34,543 nt of DNA from Helicobacteraceae bacterium (lineage in GTDB: Bacteria > Campylobacterota > Campylobacteria > Campylobacterales > SZUA-545), in NCBI GenBank assembly GCA_031260125.1, contig JAIRKM010000082.1, positions 1 through 34,543 on the forward strand, in the 5' to 3' direction. The first letter of the stretch is position 1; each line of letters opens with the position of its first letter. Of the stretch, positions 22,808 through 29,580 are shown in pieces. Below the pieces are notes generated by a model, which was given only the letters and a program-made list of their open reading frames with translations, was not told the origin of the DNA and ran no database searches. The translations under genes and the position numbers were made by a program.

Positions 22808-24649
22808 ATGAATATGAAGCACAAAATTACCACGTTCCTTGCGCTCACCCTCATCAGTCTGACGGTTGCCATTGTCGCCATTGTCGCTGTCGCCTTCCGT
22901 GATTACGGACTCGCCAGCGCAAAAGAGAAGGCAATTGTTGTTTCCGAGCTGGTTAGAGATGGACTGACCGTTCATATGGTTAATGGGATTATGCCTCAGC
23001 GCGCTTATTTTATGGAAAAGATTCAACGATCAAAAAACATTGAGAATCTCTGGGTCGTCCGCGCCAACAGCGTGATCAACCAGTTCGGCGCCGGAATGAT
23101 GGGCGAAAAGGCAAAGGATACAATTGACGCCGCCGTGCTTGAAGGCGGAGCAATGCAAACTCAGATTGACGAAGACAGCGATGAAGTTAAACTAAGAGTA
23201 ACAATTCCATACACGTCAACAGCAGAATGCGTTACCTGTCACGAGTCTAGCACCGACGATGTGCTTGGCGCTGTCAGCATGATATTCGACATCACCGACG
23301 TACGCTACAGCGGCATAAAGACAATCGTATATATCTCCGTCATAGCGTTGATCGTGCTGGCTTTTATCAGCTTGGCGACAAGCCGAGGCATCAACCGCTA
23401 CCTCAACCTCTTTGAAGACCTTTCCGAAGCCGTCAAAAAAGGCCACGAAGGAGACTTCTCGCCGCGCATCACCACGAATCTTACCGACGAAGGCGGCACT
23501 CTTGCCAAACTGCTCAACGACCTCTACGAACTGTTGAGCGAAACGGTAAATCATATCGACAAGAGGGTCTCGATTCTGCTAGGCGGCGGGACGCATTCGG
23601 AATCGCGCAATCCGCTTACACGCACCAGCGACATCGTGGACGATCTTGTCGCCATATATAAGTTCAAGAAAACAATTGAGGTCGATCGCGACAAGAAAGA
23701 GGTGTACGACCATATCGCCACTGTCGTAAGAGAGCATATCGGGCATTGCGATTTCGCGCTGTTTGAGGTTCTACTGGAAAGCAATAAGATTACCCTGTTG
23801 CAAAGCACGAGGACGCAGTGGTACTGGAATCCCACCAGCGATACGGTGCTTACTGAAGAGTGCCGCGCTCTGCGCACAGGCAGTGCGGTGTTCTCGGACG
23901 ATGCCCTGCACCTGTGCAAACACTACGATGGCATTGATGCCAAGTTCGCATATATGTGTCTGCCATACCGCATGACGGCGGAAGTTACGCTGTTGATTCA
24001 GGTTGTGGCGAAAGACAGCGCGGCGCTTGATAAGGTAAAAGGCGAGTTCGCCACGCTCACTAACTATCTTGAATCTGCCCGACCGGTGCTTGAAACGCAC
24101 TATCTTATGTCCGTTCTGCAAGATACGAGTCTGCGCGACGCGCTGACCGGTCTGTATAACCGCAAGTTCTTAGACGAGTATATTGACCGTATAAGCAAAG
24201 AAGCCACGCGCTCAAAAGTCAGCTATGGCGTGCTTTCGCTCGATCTTGACTTCTTCAAAATGGTCAACGACACCTATGGACACGACATCGGGGACGTGGT
24301 GATTAAAGGTATCGCCGATACGATCAGGGGATCGATCCGCGAAGCGGACGTAGCGGTACGAAACGGCGGCGAGGAGTTTCTTGTGCTGCTGATGAACACT
24401 ACGGAAGAGGGAGCGCTGAGAGTGGCGGAAAAGATACGCGAAACTTTTGCCGCGACTGTGTTTAATATCCCCGGAGCGCAACTTCGCAAGACGGTCAGCG
24501 CGGGTGTCGCGATCTATCCGTCTGACGCGGGCGGAATGTGGCGGGCGATCAAGTGCGCCGATGTAGCGCTTTACAAAGCCAAAGAGTCCGGCAGAAACCT
24601 TGTCGTTCGCTATACTCCCGATCTAAACGTAGGTCAAGACATCTACTGA
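22808..24649 (+). CDS. Heme-c sensor diguanylate cyclase (GGDEF)
   Basis: I start at ATG 22808, which has AAGGAAA seven bases upstream, giving 613 residues. A transmembrane helix (about 8-30) leads into a periplasmic domain (about 31-168) containing one CxxCH heme-attachment motif (Cys141, Cys144, His145, in ECVTCHES). This resembles the Tll0287/DUF3365 heme-sensor fold. A second helix (about 171-191), a HAMP-like segment and a GAF-like region (about 295-430) precede the GGDEF domain. The active site is GGEEF (520-524) with metal ligands in LDLDFFK, and an inhibitory I-site RxxD (Arg511-Asp514) stands five residues before it. It should make cyclic-di-GMP in response to a redox or gas signal, with product inhibition. 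The ligand is not predictable from sequence. Confidence 0.9.
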   Translation: MNMKHKITTFLALTLISLTVAIVAIVAVAFRDYGLASAKEKAIVVSELVRDGLTVHMVNGIMPQRAYFMEKIQRSKNIENLWVVRANSVINQFGAGMMGEKAKDTIDAAVLEGGAMQTQIDEDSDEVKLRVTIPYTSTAECVTCHESSTDDVLGAVSMIFDITDVRYSGIKTIVYISVIALIVLAFISLATSRGINRYLNLFEDLSEAVKKGHEGDFSPRITTNLTDEGGTLAKLLNDLYELLSETVNHIDKRVSILLGGGTHSESRNPLTRTSDIVDDLVAIYKFKKTIEVDRDKKEVYDHIATVVREHIGHCDFALFEVLLESNKITLLQSTRTQWYWNPTSDTVLTEECRALRTGSAVFSDDALHLCKHYDGIDAKFAYMCLPYRMTAEVTLLIQVVAKDSAALDKVKGEFATLTNYLESARPVLETHYLMSVLQDTSLRDALTGLYNRKFLDEYIDRISKEATRSKVSYGVLSLDLDFFKMVNDTYGHDIGDVVIKGIADTIRGSIREADVAVRNGGEEFLVLLMNTTEEGALRVAEKIRETFAATVFNIPGAQLRKTVSAGVAIYPSDAGGMWRAIKCADVALYKAKESGRNLVVRYTPDLNVGQDIY

Positions 24650-24658
24650 TAAAGCCTT

Positions 24659-24681
24659 CCCTCCCGATCGCGTCGGGAGGG
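24659..24681 (+). terminator. 9-bp GC-rich hairpin after the cyclase gene, overlapping the next ribosome site
   Basis: CCCTCCCGA (24659-24667) pairs perfectly with TCGGGAGGG (24673-24681) across a five-base loop. Only three T residues follow, so it is a poor rho-independent terminator. The right arm contains GGAGG (24676-24680), the apparent Shine-Dalgarno of the flavin reductase TTG at 24689, so the hairpin could instead mask that site. Confidence 0.45.
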
Positions 24682-24688
24682 GGCGCGT

Positions 24689-25255
24689 TTGGCGCAAAAA
24701 GGATCGATGTTGATCGATTATTCTCTGGAAAAATCCTTTGAGCTTTTTGAACCCGGACCGGTGTTGCTACTTACCACCAAGCAGGGCGAAAAATCAAATG
24801 TGATGACGTTAAGCTGGCACGCGCTGATCGACTTTACGCCGATCATAGCGGTTGTGCTGAGCAACGGCGACTATTCGTTCAACACTCTGAGAAAAACAAA
24901 GGAGTGCGTACTCGCAATCCCAAACGCGGAGTTAATGCAAACAGCGGTGTCCATCGGCAACTGCTCCGGTAGAGAAACAGATAAATTCGCCACATTTAAT
25001 CTCACCGCCGCCAAATCGCAGCGCGTGAAACCGCCTCTGATTGCAGAAGCGCTGTACAACGTGGAGTGCGCGGTAATTGATGTGTCGCTAGCCGACCGCT
25101 ATGGAATGTTTGTGCTGGAAGGCTTGAAGGCGTGGGAGAATGAAAAGATAGCCGATCGGCGCACTTTTCACGCACACGGCAACGGCATATTTACTTTAGA
25201 TGGCGAAGAGATAAACCTGAAAAACCTGATGACCAAGTGGCCGCAGTTTGTATAG
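24689..25255 (+). CDS. Flavin reductase-like FMN-binding protein
   Basis: This is a flavin reductase domain protein (PF01613 type) of 188 residues. The segment SNVMTLSWHALIDFTPIIAVVLS is the typical FMN phosphate and isoalloxazine-binding strand-loop. It is followed by FNTLRKTKECVLAIP and a NCSGRETDKF motif. Such proteins reduce free flavin or act as partner of a monooxygenase, or simply bind FMN. I use TTG 24689, with GGAGG eight bases upstream; ATG 24707 (AAAGGA only three bases before) is the alternative and would remove six residues. It is separated from the cyclase by a hairpin and is probably the start of a short transcript. The physiological substrate is unknown. Confidence 0.85.
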   Translation: MAQKGSMLIDYSLEKSFELFEPGPVLLLTTKQGEKSNVMTLSWHALIDFTPIIAVVLSNGDYSFNTLRKTKECVLAIPNAELMQTAVSIGNCSGRETDKFATFNLTAAKSQRVKPPLIAEALYNVECAVIDVSLADRYGMFVLEGLKAWENEKIADRRTFHAHGNGIFTLDGEEINLKNLMTKWPQFV

Positions 25256-25285
25256 AGACGCGCTTCTCATTTCCCGCATCGGTAG

Positions 25286-25297
25286 TTTTGGCATAAT
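25286..25297 (+). promoter_or_regulatory. Extended -10 promoter giving a probable leaderless transcript
   Basis: TTTTGGCATAAT has the form TGN-CATAAT. Its last base is six bases before the ATG at 25304, so initiation at the usual distance would begin at or next to the start codon. No Shine-Dalgarno is visible, in keeping with a leaderless mRNA. Confidence 0.45.
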
Positions 25298-25303
25298 TCG
25301 AAA

Positions 25304-25711
25304 ATGAACGAACATCTGATAGATGTACTCCTGCTTTTCCTGATCGAAGTGGCAGAGTCCAATCTGCAAAGGGGAAAAACGTTCAACGATCTGGTGAACA
25401 ATCTCTATCTTCTCAAGATGAATCACCCGCTTGGTTTCTGGCTGCTCTCTTCTTCCTTTCTCTTTGTTACATACTTTCTGGTGCATGGTATCGGCTCGGC
25501 ATTTGTGCTAGGAGGCATTCTGGCGCTTAAAGCCGCCGACATATCGCTCAAATTCAAGCTAATAAAGCACATCACACAGGACAACTGCGAATTTAACGTT
25601 ACACAGACGCTGGGCGTACCCAACTTTCCCATCACTCCCGCGCTCCGTTACAGCGGCGCGCTTGTCTATACAACCCTATTCTTCTGGGCGCTCTCTATCC
25701 CTGCGCAATAG
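25304..25711 (+). CDS. Small multi-pass membrane protein of unknown function
   Basis: This is a 135-residue hydrophobic protein that I do not recognise. It has a short amphipathic N-terminus (NEHLIDVLLLFLIEVAES), a transmembrane helix at about 43-62 (LGFWLLSSSFLFVTYFLVHG), a second less certain one at about 63-75, and a C-terminal one at about 114-132. The middle (about 78-110) is polar with one Cys (DNCEFNV). No ribosome-binding site precedes the ATG; see the promoter entry. Its last 17 bases overlap the end of the FliT-like gene on the other strand. An initiation at the internal ATG 25420 would keep the three helices, so the true start is uncertain. Confidence 0.65.
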   Translation: MNEHLIDVLLLFLIEVAESNLQRGKTFNDLVNNLYLLKMNHPLGFWLLSSSFLFVTYFLVHGIGSAFVLGGILALKAADISLKFKLIKHITQDNCEFNVTQTLGVPNFPITPALRYSGALVYTTLFFWALSIPAQ

Positions 25712-25979
25712 TAAAGCGCTCCTTCATCTGCGAGTTAAGCTGATTTTTTTGGTAGCTGATCGCCCTTTTGATCTGCTCGATCTCCGCTTGCAGCTCCTCT
25801 CTTTTATGCCACAAAAAGGCGAGCGCCTCACCGATCAGCGCGGCGGTCTCTACCGCCTCGTCTCTGCTTTCAAATACCGTCGGCATATCGCCATACATAG
25901 CCGCAATCGCGTCCATATCGTTGTTTATAACCGCTATCTTAAACGCCCCGATCCACGCCGCGTTACGACTCACTATCAA
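25695..25979 (-). CDS. FliT-like flagellar chaperone candidate (Cj0550 position)
   Basis: This is a small protein of about 94 residues directly after fliS, where C. jejuni has the uncharacterised Cj0550 and enterobacteria have fliT. I use TTG 25979, with GAGGAG seven bases upstream, overlapping fliS by 17 bases; GTG 25973 is almost as good. The sequence is helical and rich in Glu/Lys/Gln, with a likely coiled coil in the C-terminal half (LAFLWHKREELQAEIEQIKR) and no signal peptide or membrane helix. This fits the helical architecture of flagellar export chaperones, but no sequence motif proves FliT identity. It converges with, and overlaps by 17 bases, the membrane-protein gene on the other strand. 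Confidence 0.65.
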   Translation of the reverse strand: MIVSRNAAWIGAFKIAVINNDMDAIAAMYGDMPTVFESRDEAVETAALIGEALAFLWHKREELQAEIEQIKRAISYQKNQLNSQMKERFTIAQG

Positions 25980-26349
25980 GCCCTGTCTCCTCATTCCATG
26001 CGTCTAAAAGCCCCTGCGCGACTTTAAGCACCGTATCAAGCCGCTGGGTATCACACTCGATGTTCGCCTCCGTCAGCAACTTGATCTGATAGGTGTATAG
26101 CCCGTGCAGATAGCTGGACATCTCCTCGTTGCCCTCTGAAAAATCAAGCGACGCCATCAGCTCGGTAAATATGTCGATCGCGCGGTTTATCCAATAAACC
26201 TGCTTCTCTATGTCCCCATCGCTCATGTGCTTTTGCGCCTGTGAGACAAACTTCAAAATCCCTTCAAACAACATCTGCACGAGCTTGTATGGCGACTGCA
26301 CCATCGCTGTATTCTGCGTGTACTGGGTATAACCGCTCCCCACCGCCAT
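25963..26349 (-). CDS. fliS: Flagellin chaperone FliS
   Basis: FliS binds the C-terminus of newly made flagellin and prevents premature polymerisation before export. The 128-residue helical protein has the family opening YTQYTQNTAMVQSPYKLVQMLFEGILKFV. It then continues through INRAIDIFTELMASLDFSEG and a C-terminal helix with TYQIKLLTEANIE. Its ATG overlaps the fliD stop as TGATG, so cap protein and chaperone are translated together. The order flaG-fliD-fliS is the same as in C. jejuni. Confidence 0.95.
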   Translation of the reverse strand: MAVGSGYTQYTQNTAMVQSPYKLVQMLFEGILKFVSQAQKHMSDGDIEKQVYWINRAIDIFTELMASLDFSEGNEEMSSYLHGLYTYQIKLLTEANIECDTQRLDTVLKVAQGLLDAWNEETGLDSES

Positions 26350-28127
26350 CAGCTCTTATCCGCCGCCGCTTGATCGATAAGCATCTGAACGCTGTTAAAG
26401 GAGCTTTGATAGCGGCTGATAATAGCGTTATACGATGCAAATTGCGTCGTCATAAGATCGTATTTCGCGTTGAGGCGGTCTAGTACCTTTTGTAAACCTT
26501 CGGTTAAGTTCTTTTCTTTTACGCTAAGCTCGTCCTTGACAAGCTTCATCGTCGATTCGCCCAAAATGCCGTTTATTGTCTCTCCTAGGGTGTCAAGATT
26601 GACAAAAAGCCCGTCTCTTACGCTTTCTGTACCCTTGTAGCTTCCCGTCTTTAAGCCCGCCACAGAAGCGTCGCTGCCGCCAACCGTAAACTCCCCGCCC
26701 GTTGCGTTGGTGAGGATCAGACTTGTGCCTGCGCCTCCAAGTTTTGCGGATACGCCCGTTTGAGCGCTTATTTTGTTGATCGCGTTTAGTATCAAAATCA
26801 AATTGTCGGATACCGATGCGCCTGCGTTGAACGTTACATTGCCGATCGATACGCCGTTGATCGTCAAGTCGCTGATCTCGCCGCTTAGCGTTGTTACCGT
26901 CGAACCGACGGTATAAGACGGCGTAACGTCCGAATAGCCCCTGAAAAGCCGTTCGATCATATCCGGATCCAGCCCGGCGGCGTAGTCAAAGACGCTTTGG
27001 TCGAAACTTAACGTCCCGTTTTCGCTCAGGTTGAACGCGTAAAGCACGTCTGTTACTTCGCCCTTTGAATTTTTTACGGGACGGTTAATATCGGCAATGG
27101 ATTTTCGATCCTCGTTTTCGCCAAAAAATATCTTGTTTATTTCGCTTTTGATCGCGTTTATGCGGCTGTCTCCCAGAAAACTACCGGACTCTCCCGTTTC
27201 AGAATCGTACTTCGTAATATCATTTAGAAACTTAGTAAGCGTGTTGTAGGCATCGGTAAGCTTCTGCAAGCTCTCGCTCAAAACGCTTAAATCGCGACCG
27301 ATCGAAACCTGAACGGGCGATTCCGTATCCTGCATCGTTTTTTTAAGATCGATCGTTACGCCAGAGATCAGATCGTCAACGCTGTTTGACGAGCGCACGA
27401 TCTCTATGTTGTTGTATAAAAACTTGGCATCCTGCGCCTCCTGCACGCTTTCTAGGTTGATCAATAGCGCGTCAGCGTCGTAGCTTCCGTCGCTCGGATC
27501 GGTAACGATCTCGTTGCCACTGCTGTCAAACTGCTTGAATTCCAGCGCGTTTTGCGTTCCGGAGTCGTTGGCTCTAATAACCAGAGAGTATGGATTGTCG
27601 CCTCCCGTATTCAGAATGCTCGCCGTAATTTTACCGTCCGATCTGTTGTTGATCTCATCGCGCAGTTCCGATAGCGTCATGCCCGCATGAACGTCGATCG
27701 AGAGTGTCGAGGAGCCTTGCTTGATCTCCAGCCTGCCACCCGTTTCGCTGAATACAGAGTTCTGATTTTCGTACTTTTGCGACTGCATCACCGTATTTTG
27801 AGCAAGCTGCGTTACTTTGATCGAAAAATCCTGCACGTCCACGCCGTCATTTGCCGTAACACTCACCGCGTCGCCGCTGACGGTAACGTTGCGCTTCATA
27901 TAGGTGAGGTCTTCTGAAAACTCTTCTACAATATCAAAAAAGGTGCTGAGATACTCCGTTAGTTTGGTTTGATCTTCCTGTTTTTTATAGAGTTTTGTAA
28001 GCTGATCCTCGATCGGCTTAATCATTACGCTTTTGTCTGCTTCCTTGAGCTGGTCGATCAGGTCTGCGTTCAGCACGCTCTCCCCGCCCAAGCTGACGCC
28101 AAGCATATTTACCGTTCCCACCGCCAT
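26349..28127 (-). CDS. fliD: Flagellar filament cap protein FliD (hook-associated protein 2)
   Basis: FliD forms the pentameric cap under which flagellin subunits polymerise. The 592-residue protein begins GTVNMLGVSLGGESVLNADLIDQLKEAD, the FliD N-terminal (D0/D1) segment, with a coiled-coil helix at about 40-75. The middle (about 90-480) is rich in Ser, Thr, Asn and Gly and forms the variable outer domains. The C-terminal helix (about 530-592, DRLNAKYDLMTTQFASYNAIISRYQSSF) pairs with the N-terminus. Length is within the Campylobacterota range (about 550-690). There are no cysteines and no signal peptide, as expected of a type III flagellar export substrate. It lies 22 bases after flaG. Confidence 0.95.
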   Translation of the reverse strand: MAVGTVNMLGVSLGGESVLNADLIDQLKEADKSVMIKPIEDQLTKLYKKQEDQTKLTEYLSTFFDIVEEFSEDLTYMKRNVTVSGDAVSVTANDGVDVQDFSIKVTQLAQNTVMQSQKYENQNSVFSETGGRLEIKQGSSTLSIDVHAGMTLSELRDEINNRSDGKITASILNTGGDNPYSLVIRANDSGTQNALEFKQFDSSGNEIVTDPSDGSYDADALLINLESVQEAQDAKFLYNNIEIVRSSNSVDDLISGVTIDLKKTMQDTESPVQVSIGRDLSVLSESLQKLTDAYNTLTKFLNDITKYDSETGESGSFLGDSRINAIKSEINKIFFGENEDRKSIADINRPVKNSKGEVTDVLYAFNLSENGTLSFDQSVFDYAAGLDPDMIERLFRGYSDVTPSYTVGSTVTTLSGEISDLTINGVSIGNVTFNAGASVSDNLILILNAINKISAQTGVSAKLGGAGTSLILTNATGGEFTVGGSDASVAGLKTGSYKGTESVRDGLFVNLDTLGETINGILGESTMKLVKDELSVKEKNLTEGLQKVLDRLNAKYDLMTTQFASYNAIISRYQSSFNSVQMLIDQAAADKS

Positions 28128-28149
28128 AATTTTCTCCTTGTTATATAAA

Positions 28150-28524
28150 TTATGCTTTTTCGTCCAGCAACATTCCTGCTAGTTCGCGCATCCTCGCCGC
28201 GAATTTTATCGCCGCCTCACTCGGAATCTGCCGTATCACATCTCCATTCTCACCATCAAGCACCGTCAAGTAGAGCGAATTGATATCCTCGCTGTACCCA
28301 AACCGCAAACGCGTACGCATAATCAGCGCCATATCGTTGAGACTGTCGGAAATGAGGTTCAACTCCTCCACTGTGGTAGGGGTTCGCGCCTCTTCCTCTT
28401 TCCGTAGCGAAGCGTTCTTGACCTTTTGCTCCGCTTCGTTTTTTTCAAGCACCTTTTGTGCCGTTTGCGCGGAGGCGGTATCTGTTTTGAATATGGGTTG
28501 AGCGTTCAGATTAGCGATCCTCAT
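28150..28524 (-). CDS. flaG: FlaG family flagellar protein
   Basis: FlaG limits filament length in several bacteria, apparently by acting at the cap or flagellin gene level. I choose ATG 28524, preceded by AGAGGAAA, giving 124 residues. The N-terminal half (about 1-60) is polar and unstructured. The C-terminal half is the FlaG domain: SLNDMALIMRTRLRFGYSED, then SLYLTVLDGENGDVIRQIP and EAAIKFAARMRELAG. This is the first gene of the flaG-fliD-fliS-(fliT-like) operon and sits behind a FliA-like promoter, so it should be a late (class 3) or mixed-class flagellar operon. Confidence 0.93.
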   Translation of the reverse strand: MRIANLNAQPIFKTDTASAQTAQKVLEKNEAEQKVKNASLRKEEEARTPTTVEELNLISDSLNDMALIMRTRLRFGYSEDINSLYLTVLDGENGDVIRQIPSEAAIKFAARMRELAGMLLDEKA

Positions 28525-28561
28525 GACTTTCCTCTCTCTTAAACCTCTCAATTTTACAACT

Positions 28562-28587
28562 AAATCGTCAGCAGAAAACTTATTTTA
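28562..28587 (-). promoter_or_regulatory. FliA (sigma28)-type promoter of the flaG operon
   Basis: On the minus strand TAAAATAA (28587..28580) is followed after 10 bases by GACGATTT (28569..28562). This matches the general sigma28 pattern TAAA-N(about 15)-CGATWT and lies about 38 bases before the flaG ATG. The operon content (flagellar cap and chaperone genes) supports the reading. No GG-N10-GC sigma54 element was seen in the gap. Confidence 0.6.
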
Positions 28588-28638
28588 ATACGCAAATGGT
28601 TAGCATTTAGCGAAAATTTTAAGATTTTAGGGTAGAAG

Positions 28639-28977
28639 GTGGCGATTTCAGTCTCTGTTGTGTGTGAATCGGCGCTTATGCGCCACGCTCTGGAGTGGTT
28701 TTTAAGGGAGAGGATCACTACGGCGAATGCTTGCGAATTGATTGTAACCGACAGAAATCTGCAAGGCGAAAAGCCGCAGCTTGTGATCGGCGATCACATC
28801 GCGAAGCCCTTTTCAAGATCGCAGCTAAATGCCGTTCTTGAGCGCTTCGACAAGCTTCAGGAGATAAAAACGGCGGCACAGGGGCTGTTGGAGGAATCTC
28901 CCACGCTTGAGGAGGAGTTTGAGAGGCTGGCAAAGCGCTTTTCCAATGAGCTACTGGCGTTGCTGAAAAAAAGATGA
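28639..28977 (+). CDS. Short receiver-like domain protein of unknown function
   Basis: GTG 28639 is preceded by AGGG six bases upstream, and the stop overlaps the rsmD ATG by four bases (ATGA). The 112-residue protein resembles a shortened response-regulator receiver. It has a hydrophobic first strand ending in CES where two acidic residues normally lie, a strand LIVTDRN with a candidate phospho-Asp, and IAKPFSRSQLNAVLERF. The last matches the receiver Lys-Pro-Phe motif and final helix. The segment between strands one and three is shorter than in a true receiver, so it is likely a pseudo-receiver. The C-terminal third (about 75-112) is a charged helix. I do not recognise the family. Confidence 0.65.
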   Translation: MAISVSVVCESALMRHALEWFLRERITTANACELIVTDRNLQGEKPQLVIGDHIAKPFSRSQLNAVLERFDKLQEIKTAAQGLLEESPTLEEEFERLAKRFSNELLALLKKR

Positions 28978-29528
28978 ACTTCACAAGGGTGATCGCCGGA
29001 CGCTACAAGGGGCGAAAAATAGCGCTACCCAAAAACGAGCTAACACGCCCAACAAAGTCGATCGTACGCGAATCGATCTTTGACACCCTCTCGGACGAAG
29101 TTTCCTCCTACCCGTTCGTGGAGCTGTTCGCGGGAAGCGGATCGGTGGGTCTGGAGGCGGCGAGCAGAGGGTGCGAAGAGGTGATATTTCTTGAGCGCGA
29201 TCCCGCCGCGCTAAGAACGCTGGAGGAAAATATACGATCGCTTGGGTTTGGCGGCGCGAAGGTGATCGCGGGTGATACCTTCAAAACGGCGCGAGAGGCG
29301 GTCGATCTACTGCAAAAGCGCAGAGCGTGGTTTTACTGCGACGCGCCCTTTGGCATAGAAGCGCAGACACAAACGCTGCTTGCCGCCATACCGCCCGATG
29401 CGGCGCGCGGCGTGATCGTAGAGCATATAAGCAGCTACAAACCGCCGCACGTGTCCGGCTGCCGCGATCTGGTTAAACAGAGAAGATTTGGCAGAACCAC
29501 GATCTCTTATTACAGAGACGATATTTGA
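28974..29528 (+). CDS. rsmD: 16S rRNA (guanine966-N2)-methyltransferase RsmD
   Basis: RsmD methylates G966 of 16S rRNA in the assembled small subunit. The 184-residue protein starts TRVIAGRYKGRKIALPKNELTRPT, typical of RsmD, with the SAM site ELFAGSGSVGLEAASRG and acidic EVIFLERD. The catalytic DPP[YF] motif reads CDAPFGIE: the first proline is replaced by alanine (codon gcg). This may alter or reduce activity, or may be a sequencing error. The remaining landmarks and length are normal. It overlaps the receiver-like gene by four bases. Confidence 0.9.
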   Translation: MNFTRVIAGRYKGRKIALPKNELTRPTKSIVRESIFDTLSDEVSSYPFVELFAGSGSVGLEAASRGCEEVIFLERDPAALRTLEENIRSLGFGGAKVIAGDTFKTAREAVDLLQKRRAWFYCDAPFGIEAQTQTLLAAIPPDAARGVIVEHISSYKPPHVSGCRDLVKQRRFGRTTISYYRDDI

Positions 29529-29552
29529 CAACAATATCTTTTACGCGATAAT
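29525..29552 (+). promoter_or_regulatory. Promoter of the glycosyltransferase gene
   Basis: TTGACA (29525-29530) and GATAAT (29547-29552) are separated by 16 bases. This is one of the best -35/-10 pairs in the window. It overlaps the rsmD stop codon and lies about 28 bases before the ATG at 29581. Confidence 0.6.
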
Positions 29553-29580
29553 GCCGTTTTTCAAACAAAAGGAAACCCGA

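Noticed and set aside
24659-24681. Strong rho-independent terminator after the cyclase gene
   Set aside because: The stem is good but only three T residues follow, so it is reported as an ambiguous hairpin rather than a confident terminator.
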